This document shows, in pieces, positions 1 to 13,300 of a DNA stretch of 64,000 bases. The translations under genes were made by a program, and so were the position numbers. Each line of letters begins with the position of its first letter. The stretch's first letter is position 1. The notes beneath the pieces were generated by a model, which was given only the letters and a program-made list of their open reading frames with translations, did not search any database and had not been told where the DNA came from. The DNA comes from Ectocarpus siliculosus (Eukaryota > Sar > Phaeophyceae > Ectocarpales > Ectocarpaceae): the NCBI GenBank assembly GCA_000310025.1, contig FN647938.1, positions 815,443-879,442 of the forward strand. The letters are read 5' to 3'.

Positions 1-3000
1 TTAAACCCGAGCCCGAGCCCACTCCGGCCCCGGTGACAGACGAAAGCCCTGGCGTTGGTGCATGCAACCCGAACCCTTGCATGAACGGAGGGTCGTGCGA
101 GGTGGACCCCAACGGTGGGTACACCTGCAGCTGCGGGAGCAGCTACGGGGGGATGATGTGCGAGACCGACGTTACGGGTGAGGTGGATACCTGCTCTCGT
201 TGGGCACCAACAATCGACCAACAAGGAGAGGATTGCAGTTTTCTGCAACTGAAACGCGTGCCATTGTTTAAAACTCTTTGTGTCCGTACTGTAGCCGAAA
301 AGAGTTGGGTGTGGGGGAAGTATCTACGTTTTGAAGGCTCCAGCAACGCAAGGAGCCGTATGTAGCGTACATGACCGCCGTACTTGTTGTGCGAAAGTTC
401 ACACCGGGCCCCATCTACTTGTCTTTTCAGGCATGTCAGAGTTCTTCATCACAGTGGACTTCCTGGGAACGTGGAGTGACGAACGCAAGGGCGTCTTCCA
501 AAGGGCAGCCAACAGGTGAGGCTGGGAGGCCATCTCCGTAGGAGCTCAGTCTCATCGAGCTCAGCCTTTCGCCTGGTCGCCTTTGTACAGCATTCTTCGC
601 ACGCGCCCGGTGCGATCTCGCCGCACCTTTCCCTGACCCTCCGGTTCCTGTTCCCCCAAAACACCCGATGAATTAGGTGGTCGGAGATCTTGACGCACAT
701 CCCGTGCTCCGGAACCAACGGCAATGGGGGTGCCGCGGGCGAGCTTACCATCACCTCCACTCTTGAACCCATCGACGGTGTCTACGGAACCCTGGGCTTC
801 GCCGGGCCTCGCGGCACCTACAATGACTGCCGCGGCATCAGCTACTCCGGAGAGATGTGAGAGTGGTTGCAGTTTGTAGTTGGTGATTTTCAGGTTGGAA
901 GAGTGTTTTTCCACTTGATGCACACGACGTGGAGCTGACTGTCCACTCTTTAAACATCGCCTGCACGCTGAAAGCAGGGCTTTCTTTCTGCGTTCGGGAC
1001 GTCTGTTTTTACCACGGTATCGTAGTTGTCTTCATAGCCTGTTAACCGTTCACATGCTCCCGGTATCCATCGTCAGGACGTTCGACATCGACGACATCGC
1101 TGAGATGGAGAGGCAGGGAACCTTCGAAGGTGTCATCCTCCATGAGATGGGCCACGTTATCGGCACCGGGTGAGATGACATCCTTGCAGGGGGACGCGAT
1201 TACTTGATTCGTATGTTCCCGCAATTGTGTGTTGAACCAGAGCCAGAAGGATGTGCTTGGCATGCCTACCCTCGTGCGAGTGTTGTGAAGGATTCGGCCC
1301 ATATCTTGCGAGGTTGCCGCTCGGGGGTCTACAGCACTTGCGGGTTGTAGATGGGCTCTTCTCATCTATATCGAAACTCATGCATTGCTGTCCGTCTTTG
1401 CGCTCCGTGTGTTTCTTGACGTCTACCACCAGTACCCTGTGGGGTGAGTGTTCCGATTGTGACAGCACCGGCAGCGCGGAATGGAAGTGCCCCCTGGCTG
1501 CCCAGGTGTACAACGACTTCATGGGCAACCCTGCTGGTTCCCGGGCCGATATTGTAGAGCTCGAAGGCGGAACCGGTGAGCTTAATGCAGGACTGCATGC
1601 GGGGCAACGAAACAGTACGTGCAACTCTGCCATCGTGCACTGCCATTTGTCTTGGAACTGTTGTTCGAAAGTTTTAACTGGATCATGACGTTTATCAAAC
1701 TTCCGTGGAAGGGGTTGCTGCCGCTTGTACGATGGCACAGGGTTGAGCTAGCTTGTCACTCATGTTATGTCGATCATGGGCCCGTCGTCCATGTGGACCT
1801 TGTATTCCGCTCAAAAGGCTACATGATGAAGCTAGCCGCAGATGTTTTCGCGCTCGAGTGTACGTTCGCTAACTTTCTAAAAATCGTGCGTCAACTCTGT
1901 CACGGTTCGCGATTCTTTCTCAGGTACAAGCTGCGGACACTTCAGCGAATCTACGTTCGAAGATGAGCTCATGACTGGCTTCGTCAATGCGGTACGTCGT
2001 CAAATCGTCATGCTAGTGTCCCCTCCCTTGCCAAGGGCGTGGAAATGACGCCCCTTCTTACGATGTCGGCTGTTCACGGTTACGCACGGACCCGACCATG
2101 ATTTCGATCTGTGTCATACTCACTCTATGGACGGATTGAGTGCCTTTTTTTTATATTTTTCTTGAAAATGAATCATCGAGCGGGATTGATACTGTAGGTC
2201 GGATATATCAGCACCGAGAAATGCATATTTGCGCAGGCAAGCCCCCCAAACAGCGATGAGATGGCACCACCAGCGGCGTGAAGCAAGCTCTTGATTTTGA
2301 CCTCTTTGTCCTTGTTTCCGCACACACCCGTCTTCTCCTGGATGCCCCAGGGTACGATGCCGCTTTCGAAGCTGACGTGCGCGTCTCTGGCTGACCAAGG
2401 CTACGTCGTCCAATCGTCGAAGGTAAGAGAATGGAGGCCTCTACCACTCCCAGCTTACCTCCCTCATTTCGAAAATATCACCCATGTCGTGCAAAGTTCC
2501 TCTTCGAAGAATTCATTGTAAACGTCTACGCAAGAGTATTCATTTTTAAATACCAGAAAACCGCTCGGATAGGTGCCCACGTTCTCCTCTCTATAATCCG
2601 ACAACAGCCCAAACCCACGACTCAGTGGAAACTTACCCACAGGCATCACCAATGTCGAAGTAAACGGTGCACAAACCTGCCCGACGTCCATTGTGGTCCC
2701 AGCCAATCTCTTCGTTGCGGTGAAGAGCTTTGTCTCCTACTCCTACACCAGAGGCCTGCACGGTGTTAATGCGCAATGTGGTGGGATGTTCACCCTATCG
2801 TGCACCAACACAACCCGCCCTCGCGCTCGGTTTCCTCCGCGTGTGTGATCTGGTTATTGTTCGCCCAACAGGCGGACTCGTACACCGTTCCGTCGCGTCG
2901 GGACCCCTCCGCCCGCCAGGGCGAGACGAAGACATACAAGCTTGCGGAGAGCACCGACGACACGACCATCGACGTTTGCAACGAGGAGGGAGAGATCGTC

Positions 3001-3033
3001 GACACCATGCAAGGGAAGAGGATCCGCTTCTGA
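1..3033 (+). CDS. Gene A: EGF-like / leishmanolysin-like metallopeptidase, 5' part outside window
   Basis: This is the 3' part of a secreted zinc metallopeptidase gene. Exons, joined by GT-AG introns with consistent phase, are 1-177, 431-515, 677-856, 1038-1169, 1433-1575, 1924-1991, 2351-2422 and 2872-3033 (TGA). The first exon ends a Pro/Glu-rich spacer and encodes an EGF-like domain (CNPNPCMNGG with the usual Cys spacing). Later exons give a metzincin core: the HEMGHVIGTGTLW zinc site spans the 1169/1433 junction, the third His is in CGHFSES, and the Met-turn is ELMTG (exon 1924-1991). The order of these motifs matches leishmanolysin-like (M8-type) peptidases. It is about 97 percent like gene B by eye, at an offset near 45,543, and converges on gene C. 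WSC and CAP exons probably lie upstream of the window, by analogy with B. Confidence 0.8.
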
Positions 3034-6000
3034 TCCGAACGACTGCTTGCAAGAGGAACACCGCTGTGCCCCAAAATATGCTGCGAGTTTAGCTACTGCT
3101 TCCCAAGCGGCCGCTGAAGTTCACGAGCGTGCAGAGGACATGATGCATCTTGTGCGGTGTTCAGGATTGTTTAGAATATATAGCTACAAACTAGCGTGTT
3201 TGCTCACAAGCTATAACAAGTACCGTCGCCTGTTTTCCCATTTCGCTTTGGTACTCTTTTGTTTTTAGCTTCGGCACACTTAGATTCATGCAATTTTTTA
3301 GCCCAACACTTGGGAATGCACCATGCTATTTACTGTTCCAGAGGTGTCGGGCCGTTTTCGCGTCCGTCGGTTGCTGGCCCTTTCTGCGGACCCGAAAGAT
3401 CAGCCACTCGTCGATAGCGTTTCTACCTACTGCTGTGGAAATCTCGCCCAATGTGATTGCTGTTTAGCTACTACCCTCAGACGTGCATACTTTTGATGCG
3501 CGAACCAGTGCCGTCTCCTACTCGTAGATGTTGCACCTTTGTCCATCCTTTGTGTGATTGACAGGTGCTGTGTGTGAATTTGTTTGGCTTTTTACACGGG
3601 TTGCTGTCGTTCGTGAGGAATATAGCCGTTGTCCCCATCCCGTACGTAAGCAAGGTGCCCGTCACCATATCGTTGTGCATTGAATGATGTTTTTTTTTTA
3701 CGGTTTGGTCCCAGTGGATGAACCGGCAGAATTAGCGGTGCGTTTTCCGGATCACACTAGCACTCCTAAGGGGGAGGACTTTACTCTTGGTCTCTTGGTA
3801 TATTTTCGTGGCTATTGCCTCACGTTTGTTTTCGAAACGCACGCTGATGATTGTGTTAAGTGCTGCGATAGGATCGGGAAATATCAGCGCAAAGGTCGTC
3901 AACTTACCTGTTAATAATACGTGAGTCGGGGATCTTGGCCGGGAAGAGTTGAAGCTCGTGCAGGACACCTTGTTTGTCGTCGATTTTGAGTACCAAGAAA
4001 GGTGCAATGACTCAAAACTTCGTGTTGGCTCTTTCACGGCGTGGTTGATAATTTGTATTCTTTCGAGGAACCGCCTACAAGGTTTCTCCGTTCAATCCGA
4101 AAACCGTTACAACACTGAACACTGAACCCCAGGAGAGGATTTGATTATCACACCCACCCGTGTAATGCAAGACTGGGGCAGGAACCGAAACCTCCGGAAT
4201 GTGTCACATCGACGCACGCCTGGCTAGGGGCTCTCGGACATCGGGGCTTTGCCCTGGGGTATGTGCATTTTGTTTGCGCCCAAACAAACCCGGGCGGGTA
4301 TCGGGAACACAACAATACTCAGCAGATCGCATAGAAAGGAAGCACATCCCTCGGACCATGTGGCAGCACCCACTCGCCGACTGGATGAAATCCCCTGTCC
4401 CTCTCCCCCGACCACCACCCTCAGACACGCCTGAATGAGGCAGTGATATATGCAGACTGGGCCACTCTGTGCAGGGTGTCGTACCGCTCAGAACGAAATC
4501 ATCTTTTGAAGGTAAGTGAATCTGGTGTCACGCCCGGCCGCAAGGTATTGCTCACGCGTAAGTCGCGTGCTTTGTAAATGTATAGCATGTCCACCATGCT
4601 ATTTAGGAGGCAGCGCTGACTTGAGGGTAGTGGATATGCTGTACATCTAACAAGAGAACAACGCGGTCCGAATCCCTCTCTCTATGGAACCATTTTTGTG
4701 ACGCCATTTTTTCGGGAAGGAATAATGTCTGGGAACACGCCTGGAAGGATTCACTCCATCCATTCGTCCAAGGGACACAGAATATTCCCGCCTGCAAGAA
4801 GAACGTGGTCAACCTGCAGCGAATGCGCAGAAAATGCTACCATACCAACTGAAAAAAATCCAGCCTGTATTCCTCAAACTGCAAGCTTCATTCGGTCTCT
4901 CCGATGGAAACAATATTTGTCGCAGATGCTGATATTCCGATACCCCCACCCTTGCCCGACCATGCGAAAAAAAGGCGATCTTGACCGACCTATCATCGCG
5001 CGCGTGTTGCGACATCTATCTGGACTATGTCTCGGTAGGGCACCGCAAATCATGGTCCCTCACAAGTTACATCAACTTCCGCGCGCTGTATGCATGGCAT
5101 ACTCCACAATACAAGCAAGTGGACGGTCATGTACGACCATGTGCGCTGTTTCTCCATCGTCTTCACGAGTTCACCGTGTAGTGTGCGCCGTCTTGATCGC
5201 TCTATTTGGCTTCTCGAACAATACATTTGGAACAGTAGGAATCTTAGAGTTCACTTTGCAGCCACCGACGACGGCACATTATACTTTCAGATGTGGCCTA
5301 TGTAGTAATGAAAATATTTGGGTGAGGGCCGAGTGAGTGAGTAACTGCAGTGCCAACAAGTTATGATGATAGGAGATTCGAAAGAAACCGCTATTCGGCG
5401 CGCCGATGCGCTGCTTTCTAGATGAGCTTGAGGTAGGTAGAACGTATGCGGCCTGTCTGTGTGGCCATGCGCGCTGTGTCTCTCCTCTGCACCGGTTCAT
5501 TCGCCGTCTTCCTGTTTAGATCTTCCGTTTGTTCTGACGTTATGGATCGCTCATTGTTCCTCTTCTTCTCGAAAAAGTATGGGTTGAAAAACATGACATC
5601 CTCCTATCGATGGATAGTAGATGATTCATTCACAGATGGATTCATTCGTTGCGATACTCTTCTACCGTAGTCTAAAATTTAAGAATTCAGAAATAATATC
5701 AAATAAATGTGCATCAATCATCATCACGCTAAATAGTAACTACAAACTACATACATAGAGACGTTCTTTCGATAATATTTCCTTTCCTGCACAAGACAAC
5801 AAGTCGTAAGTGTACTCTTTTGCGGTATACGTTTTCGGGGTGGCAGCGGGCAGAAGATATTGTGACTGACTGACTGAGGAGCGATCGTGACGACTGAAAA
5901 TAATACGAGAATACAACAACGAACGGTTGACCGGCGAATACACCCTTTTTCTCACCGCACGCTTGTGGGTTTCTTAATATTTTTGCTTCCGTCCGCCGTC

Positions 6001-7350
6001 GGGTCGTGATCTGTCAATCCTGTAAACTCAGCTAGAGGCAAACTAAAGAAATCCGCAGATCAAAATCAGCTTCAGACAGACAGGCAACACGGACAATACT
6101 TTCTGCTCGCGTTGATACGTCTGCAACAATAAGTACCGCCGGCTCCCCACGCGTGCCGCCGCAGAAAACCCAATTTCACAAACAAACAAGAGCAAATCGA
6201 TCCACGTAATAACGTCGAACCTCGAAACCACTGAAAAAAAAAACTACATAGTCTAGAGAGCAGAGAGTCGCATGCTAAGGGGTGTATCTCGTGTCCGCCT
6301 GTGTTGTCTTGTCCCACGTTTCTCGCCATAAAGAATGAAGGAACGATGTAGTTCCGTGTTCTCGTTGGTCAGCCAGTGTACGCCGGTAAAAATGGAAAGA
6401 CACACGCACTATGGTGCATCGGTCCGCTTCTTCCGGCACGTTGTCCCCTTTTGCGCGCATGGTTCTAGAACATGCACCCACCAAAAACACACTAGTGGTA
6501 CCTGGTTTTTATTATATTTCCAAGAGACGGCCAAACTATGCATGCTGGTGAGCACAAGAGTGAAAGTGGGAAGTTGAAAATACATTGTGAACCCATACTC
6601 ACTCGGTCGCATAAGCAATACAAAGTGAAAATTGGAATCTTGAATCGCTTCACACGAACCTCTGATCATTTCGCGATCAAGATTAAAACCATAAGCGCTT
6701 ACCCACCACATGGTACAATTGTAACGACCCTTGGATAAGAACGTGAATGAAATCCATGCTTGGATATGAATGCCCAAACGATTTCGGCAACACAACACCC
6801 GATATAGACTCATGCAACGCCTTACTCTTCCCGGCCAGTATCCTCGGTTCAACAAACAAACACCGGCTTCTTCAACTTCGAACAGCAAAAACAACAGCAC
6901 ACGTATCGAACAATTAAGTTGACAAAGTTTGCTCTGCTGGACAACACTACATCACTTTCCGTGCGATATATTGAGTCAACTCACATTCATTCTAGTCCGA
7001 TCCTTTCACAACACTTCGATCGTCAGAGTGAATTTCGAATCCAATTGAGAAGAGACAGGGGAACAATCAAGATAGTTCGACCTCTCCTGGGAGCGGCATT
7101 GTCTCCCCGGAACGGCACAGCCATTTCTGCCGGTTCATCGACTCGGGACACAATCGCAGAATCCACCTTACAACGCACAACGACAACTTCAGTGCGTGCG
7201 GCACGTGGGTGTCGGATATTTTGCTCACGAGCAACTGCAACCCGTGCAAAAAAAAAGCTCATACAATTTGTATTCACAAACCTCTCCCGCCATTTCCCAA
7301 AGGATCAACAAAGGATCAACAAAGGATCAACAAGGTACACCACTTTCAAA
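3034..7350. other. Convergent spacer between genes A and C, with internal inverted similarity
   Basis: No complete gene could be built here. The block from about 3560 to 3960 on the plus strand resembles the reverse complement of about 6830-7290: both contain a stretch reading FLHGL in one frame, VDEPAE in another, and a GGCCGGGAAGAG motif further on. Both blocks recur in the B/D segment (49085-49490 and 52600-53060). They look like exon remnants of an unrecognised gene pair, again tail to tail. An open stretch near 4690-4830 is also conserved at 50150-50290. The coding frame is not consistent between the copies, so I assign no product. Confidence 0.35.
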
Positions 7351-9825
7351 TTGTTGTTGTTGTTGTTGTTGTTGTCTTCACATTAAAAACCGTTCCGATC
7401 TCTCTCTACCCAGTACCTTCGTATGTCCGTACTGATCCAACACTCGACGCGGTCGATTCCCGTGGTCACAGGTTCACTTACCCTAAAAAGGTACACTCAA
7501 ATAAACTGGCCCCGAGGGGTCCGCAAGTCAATAGAAATCAACGACAGATATTCTGGGATCCTCCGCTCCCTCTTCGCGCTATGCGGGGTATCAACTGAGA
7601 CTAGCAGTCACTATCTATCATGGGCCGGAGAGAAAGAGGTGCACTCCCTTGGTTCAATCTTGGTACTTCACAACGCAAGCAGAGACAAGGCCATCTGGCA
7701 CAGAAAAAGAGAGAAAAAAAGAGAGAAAAAATAAAAAGAAAAAAAGAAAAAAAAGGAGAAAAAAGAAAAATGGAAACCGTAAGGAGAAGAGAAAATAAAT
7801 GAAAAAAAAATAAAAAAGGGCGAGAACAAAGAGGGACCAGGCCGAAAATAACAGGAAGTATGAGGCAGAACAAGGCACACGCTGGAGAGACCACTAACGA
7901 ACAAGCAAACACGCGAACATGGCCACCAACCAGCGATACATTGTAATGGTACGAAATCACTACTACTGGGGGGTTGGTGCAATGGTGCAGCGTTGGGGGG
8001 GGGGGAATTGGCGAAAAGAAATTCAATCCGGCACGTCTCGTGCCACTCGGTCCGTCTCTTCTCGTTTGCTTTCTTCCCTCGCCGTCTCGTCCGTCTCCTG
8101 CCCCCCTCCCGCCCCATTGGTTGTTGGCTTGTGGTTTCGTTTGAGCGCTCGTTGTCGGCTGGCCTCTTCTTCCTTCTCGTGCCAGGAGGTCATGAACCTC
8201 TCAGCTCCCTGCAGCACCGCCGCATGCCAGGGTACTCCCCCCTCCACCTTCGCGGCTTCCGTCCACCTTGACTTCGGTGCCGTGTCTTTCGGTACGGGAA
8301 TTCCGAGACAACTTGGGTCGGTTTTCGTAGATCCGTGGTCGGCCCCGAAGGCCTTCAGGTCGTCGAGCACACACTTCGGCCAGTTCTGTTCCTGTCCCCC
8401 CCAACGTGGCTTCTCCCCCCCCGCCAGCTCGCCGAGCATCAGTCGTTTCGGGAGTCGCCCGTCCGGCTGCCTTGCCAGTGCTCCCGCGAACGGTAGGCGT
8501 CGTTGTCGGATCGTGGCTTCAACGCTCTGGCATTCGACCCTCTTCAGCGTCTGGGCGTACGAGAGCTGCCGGTAGGTGTCTTTCTTGCGCTTGTACCCGA
8601 TAACTCGAAGGAGCAGTCGGTGGTGTGTCGACCGCAGCGTCTGATAGTGGCCGCTGAGTGGTGACCATGTCATGCAGCCGTACAGCAGTGCCTCCATCGC
8701 CTCCGCCTGGAGGAGGCGGATCTTGAGTCGGAATGGCGCTTTCGGTCTGTCGAAGAGCTCCTGGCCATATCGCCTGAGGCACGCCCACGCTCCTCTGCTC
8801 CTGTAGCTGTTCTCCCGGGTGAGGTCGCCATGTTCGTTGAGGAGGCCACCGAGGTACCGGAACTCGGTCGTCGGGGCGTATTTCTGTCCCGCGGCTTCGA
8901 TAGTCAGTGGTGGAGGAGGAGGCGGGGGGGACTGTGATGTTGCAGTCGGCTTGTCCTTCGCGCGCATCAGGAGCGTCTCCTTCTTTTTTTCCGACACCGT
9001 TAGCCCGAACTCTCCGAACACCTCAACGATGATGGTCATCATTCTCGCCAGTCCTTCTGCAGACCTCGATACGACGCCGGCATCATCGGCATACAGCATC
9101 CCCCATACTGCCCTCCGTACTCGGTCAAGGGGTGTCTCCTCCCCCCCCCCCGCTTCCGTCTTCCCCTCTTCCAAGCACACCAGATTCCGCAGAACAACAT
9201 CATCCTCGCTGAATCGGATAACGACGACCTCGAGGACCTCGGCGAAGAAGATGTTGAACAGCAGTGGGGATAGTACACATCCTTGTCGCACGCCCTGTGT
9301 GACGAAGAACCAGTCCGATAGTTCTCCGTCGTCCATGCGCACCCGGGCCCGCATTCCATCGTGGAATTGGCGGATGACTTTGATTAGCTTCGCGGGAATC
9401 CCGGCCCTGGCCAGCACCTTCCATAGCATCTCTCGGTCCACCGAATCATACGCCTTCTTCAAGTCGACGAAGCACATGTAGAGCGGTATTTTCTTTCTCC
9501 GCCCCAGCTCCTGGAGGCGACGCACGACAAACAGCATTTCGACGGTGGATCGCCCGGGTCGAAATCCGCACTGTTCCTCCGGGAGGATGTTGTTGGCTTC
9601 GCAGAAGGCGCTTAGACGGTTGGTGATGATCTTGATGGGAACCTTGCCTACGTGAGATAGTAACGAAATCCCCCTGTAGTTGTTACAGTTGGACCTGTCA
9701 CCCTTCTTGTACAACACCTTGATGGTTGCGTCCTTCCACTCTTGGGGGATATCTCCTCCGTTCCACACCTTGACGAGGATGGTATGGAGGTGTCTCAGGA
9801 CAACGGGTTCGTCGTTATCGATCTA
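7351..9825 (-). mobile_element. 5'-truncated LINE (non-LTR retrotransposon) insertion
   Basis: The insertion is defined by comparison with the paralogous segment. There, 53090-53115 reads straight from CACTTTCAAA to TAGGAGGGG, while here 2,475 bases intervene. On the minus strand the element begins inside an RT reading frame near 9823, so it is 5' truncated. It runs through the RT gene and about 670 bases of 3' UTR and ends in about eight CAA triplets at 7351. The 3' UTR holds a long homopurine/homopyrimidine tract (about 7700-7830). No clear target-site duplication is visible. A 12-base unit (AGGATCAACAAA) is tripled just outside the 3' end at about 7304-7335 but single in the empty site. 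Confidence 0.85.
8023..9822 (-). CDS. LINE reverse transcriptase, partial (5'-truncated)
   Basis: The frame runs from the truncated 5' end of the element to a stop at 8023. There is no credible ATG, because the start was lost with the truncation. From a GTG at 9768 it is 581 codons. RT signatures are clear: motif [14 protein letters not shown] (residues 100-112), motif [15 protein letters not shown] (159-172), catalytic YADD (226-229) and a motif D-like [15 protein letters not shown]. The C-terminal part carries the R-Y/W-rich region common after LINE RTs. No endonuclease domain remains. The frame is uninterrupted, so the insertion is probably recent, but a 5'-truncated copy cannot move itself. 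The clade was not determined. Confidence 0.9.
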   Translation of the reverse strand: MDNDEPVVLRHLHTILVKVWNGGDIPQEWKDATIKVLYKKGDRSNCNNYRGISLLSHVGKVPIKIITNRLSAFCEANNILPEEQCGFRPGRSTVEMLFVVRRLQELGRRKKIPLYMCFVDLKKAYDSVDREMLWKVLARAGIPAKLIKVIRQFHDGMRARVRMDDGELSDWFFVTQGVRQGCVLSPLLFNIFFAEVLEVVVIRFSEDDVVLRNLVCLEEGKTEAGGGEETPLDRVRRAVWGMLYADDAGVVSRSAEGLARMMTIIVEVFGEFGLTVSEKKKETLLMRAKDKPTATSQSPPPPPPPLTIEAAGQKYAPTTEFRYLGGLLNEHGDLTRENSYRSRGAWACLRRYGQELFDRPKAPFRLKIRLLQAEAMEALLYGCMTWSPLSGHYQTLRSTHHRLLLRVIGYKRKKDTYRQLSYAQTLKRVECQSVEATIRQRRLPFAGALARQPDGRLPKRLMLGELAGGEKPRWGGQEQNWPKCVLDDLKAFGADHGSTKTDPSCLGIPVPKDTAPKSRWTEAAKVEGGVPWHAAVLQGAERFMTSWHEKEEEASRQRALKRNHKPTTNGAGGGQETDETAREESKREETDRVARDVPD

Positions 9826-10356
9826 TAGGAGGGGATGGCACTGGTTCAAAAGGATAGTCTACACTTGAGAGATTACCTCGCAGAAAAGCTGCATGCAACA
9901 CAAGTTGAGCGAGACTCACGGAGGTGGTACATACGATATCAACGAGTACCTGAACGAAGGCCTGAAACCCTCGAAGGGTAAATAGTACGGCACATCACCT
10001 CAGTGTTGGGCAACTTTCTAAACAATGGCATGTATGTAGAGTGTACGTATGCCGCAGCTAAAAAAAAACACGGAAAATAAAACCAAATGGGACAGCAAGC
10101 GATGATGCGTGTGGCTTCTTGCCAGAAAACTACTGTATGCTAACGGTCCCCGACATAGCGTGCGAGGAGCATCATGTTCTCTGGACGCTCATGAACGACG
10201 ATATCACTAGCGGCATTAGCAGCAAAATTCCAGCACATCGGGGAGCATCATGTTCTCTGGACGCTCATGAACGACGATATCACTAGCGGCATTAGCAGCG
10301 AAATTGCAGCACATCGGGGAGCGTAGTGTGCTTCCTCTTGCAAGCAGTCGTTCGGA
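9826..10356. other. Spacer 3' of gene C with a 76-bp tandem duplication
   Basis: No gene is seen. Units 10166-10241 and 10242-10317 are near-identical copies of a 76-base sequence starting GGAGCATCATGTTCTC. The paralogous place at 53445-53520 has a single copy, so the duplication arose after the segments separated. The rest matches 53107-53445. Confidence 0.6.
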
Positions 10357-13300
10357 TCAGAAGCGGATCCGCTTCCCTTGCATGGTGTCGACGATCTCTC
10401 CCTCCTCGTTGCAAACGCCGATGGTCGTGTCGTCGGTGCTCTCCGCAAGCTTGTATGTCTTCGTCTCGCCCTGGCGGGCGGAGGGGTCCCGACGGGACGG
10501 AACGGTGTACGAGTCCGCCTGTTGCGCGAACAAAACCAGGTCACACACGCGGAGGAAACCGAGGGCGAGGGCGGGTTGTTGTGCTCGTGGACATGATGTG
10601 ATCAGTGTGGAGCGGAAACGATTCTCATTCTTCACGCTAGCCCATAGTCCCAGGACAAACAGCATTCCGGCTACAAGCCCATACGAAGCACGCACAACGT
10701 CAACCAACGAGTGAGTAGAAAAGACGGGTCAAAAACCAGCTCTGGGGCGCCCAGAGCGGTCTATCGCGATTGGTTCTGCCGAGTTGTCCCTCCCTCTCAT
10801 CGGACCCGTGGCGCGTCAAGCGACAGGTAGGTAAATGATTGCTGCACACCGCTCACTTCCGGCCGAATGACTTGACCTACTCTACTTTCGAACGATTTGC
10901 GATGCACATGACCAAGTTTTGTCGAGCCTGTGACCACGGAAATTGGTGTATTGTCGATTCAAACACGACACAGATAGGAAGTACCTAGACCCCACCAATT
11001 GGAGCAGTTGCCCGGTGCTCAATAGTGAACGGGTAGGAGCGGCGTGGGAGATAGCCGAAGGGAGATGAGCTCCTAGTGGAAGAGGCCTGAATTATCTTAC
11101 CTTGGCCGGTTGGACGACGTAGCCTCGGTCCGCCAGAGATGCGCACGTCAGCTTCGAAAGCGGCATCTGGCCCTGCCGGATCCACGAGAAGACAGTGCGT
11201 GTGGAAACAATCGACAGAAACAGGTCAACGTCACGTTCGTTTCACACGACTGGTGGTGCTATCTTGTTCTGTGCGTGAATGTCCCTCTGTTCATCTCGTG
11301 CTCAAGACCGAACCAATGTTATCAATCCCACCGGATTTTCCTATGAGCTCATTGCGTCCAAAGGTACGTAACACATCGGTTAATCGCCGGGCCGGGTCGG
11401 GCGTAGCCATAAACTGCCAATAGCTAGAAACGGTGTCATTTCCACGCACTTGCCAGGGGATGGGACACTAGCATCACGATTGGACGACGTACCGCTTTGA
11501 CGTAGCCAGTCATGAGTTCATCTTTGAAAGTCGATTCGCTGAAGTGTCCGCAGCTTGTACCTGAGAATCGTGAACCGTACGAAGGTCACACACGCACTCT
11601 GATAGTTAGCGAGCGTATGTTCTGCGGCTAGCTTCACAACATGCCGGCAATTGAGGAGAACAGGTTACAGGGGGAAGGCGGATACAATCGGTCCAACACG
11701 AACGATACGCCATCTCAACCCTCGACTATATCAGAAGCAGCAGCATCCCCCTCCGTACGTACGTATGTGCGAACCATGGATCATTGCAGACAAGCATCCG
11801 CAATGCACGATGCCATGCAGTCCTGCATTAAGCTCACCGGTTCCGCCTTCGAGCTCGATGATGTCGGCCCGGGAACCAGCAGGGTTTCCCATGAAGTCGT
11901 TGTACACCTGGGCAGCCAGGGGGCACTTCCATTCCGCGCTGCTGGTGCTGTCACAATCGGAACACTCACCCCACAGGGTACTGGTAGTAAACGTCAAGAA
12001 ACACACGGAGCGCAAAAACGGACAGCAATGCATGAGTTTCGATATAGATGAGAAGAGCCCATCCACAACCCGCAAGTGCTGTAGACGCCCGAGCGGCAAC
12101 CTCGCAAGATATGGGCCGAATCCTTCACAACACTCGCACGAGGGTAGGCGTGCCAAGCACATCCTTCTGGCTCTGGTTCAACACACAATTGCGGGAACAA
12201 ACAAATCAAGTAATCGCGTCCCCCTGCAAGGATGTCATCTCACCCGGTGCCGATAACGTGGCCCATCTCGTGGAGGATGACACCTTCGAAGGTTCCCTGC
12301 CTCTCCATCTCAGCGATGTCGTCGATGTCGAACGTCCTGACGATGGATGCCGGGAGCACGTTAACGTTAGGTAAAGGTGTGGCGGCGACGACCGGTGTGG
12401 CGGCGACGACCATACCGTGGTCAAAACAGGTGAACCGAGCCTAGAATTGGAGTCCTTGCTGCATGCAGGTGATGTAGTAAGAGCGGACAGCCAGCTGCAC
12501 CTGGTGTCGATGAAGCGGATAAACGTTGCCCTATCGGAGAATCGACCACATTCAACGCAGAAATCCAACTACAAACTACAACCACACTCACATCTCTCCG
12601 GAGTAGCTGATGCCACGGCAGTCACTGTAGGTGCCGCGAGGCCCGGCGAAGCCCAGGGTTCCGTAGACACCGTCGATGGGTTCAAGAGTGGAGGTGATGG
12701 TAAGCTCGCCCGCGGCACCCCTGTTGCCGTTGGTTCCGGAGCACGGGATGCGCGTCAAGACTTCCGACCACCTAATTCATCGGGTGTTTTGGGCGAACAG
12801 GAAGGGTCGGGGCAAGGTGCAGCGACAAATTCACACCGGGCGCATGAAAACACGGACATGGGCAAACACATGCTCTACAAGAACTTGTGCCAGGCGAAAG
12901 GCTGAGCTCGACGAGACTGAGTTACAATGAAGCTGACCTCCCAGCCTTACCTGTTGGCTGCGCTTTGGAAGACGCCCTTGCGTTCGTCAGTCCACGATCC
13001 GAGGAAGTCCACCGTGATGAAGAACTCAGACATGCCTGAAGACAGCAAGTAGGCGGCACGCGTTGTCAAGTTTCGGACAACAAAATGGGCATCGACGGCC
13101 GGCGCTACCATCAATCCCGGAGGATGTCCTGGTGCACCACGTCGCGATTACATGCAGTGTGTACGCGGTGGCGTGTTCTGAACTCCCGAAACACGTTTCA
13201 CACGGCCCCTCGCGTTCCTACTGAACGAAAGTATTCCCCAAACCTCCACGTGTTTGTCTTCAGAGTACAGACATGAGAGAACAATAGCAACAGCACGTGT

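Noticed and set aside
7601-8026. Open frames rich in Phe/Leu or Lys/Arg over the purine tract
   Set aside because: They are low-complexity artefacts of the homopurine stretch in the LINE 3' UTR.
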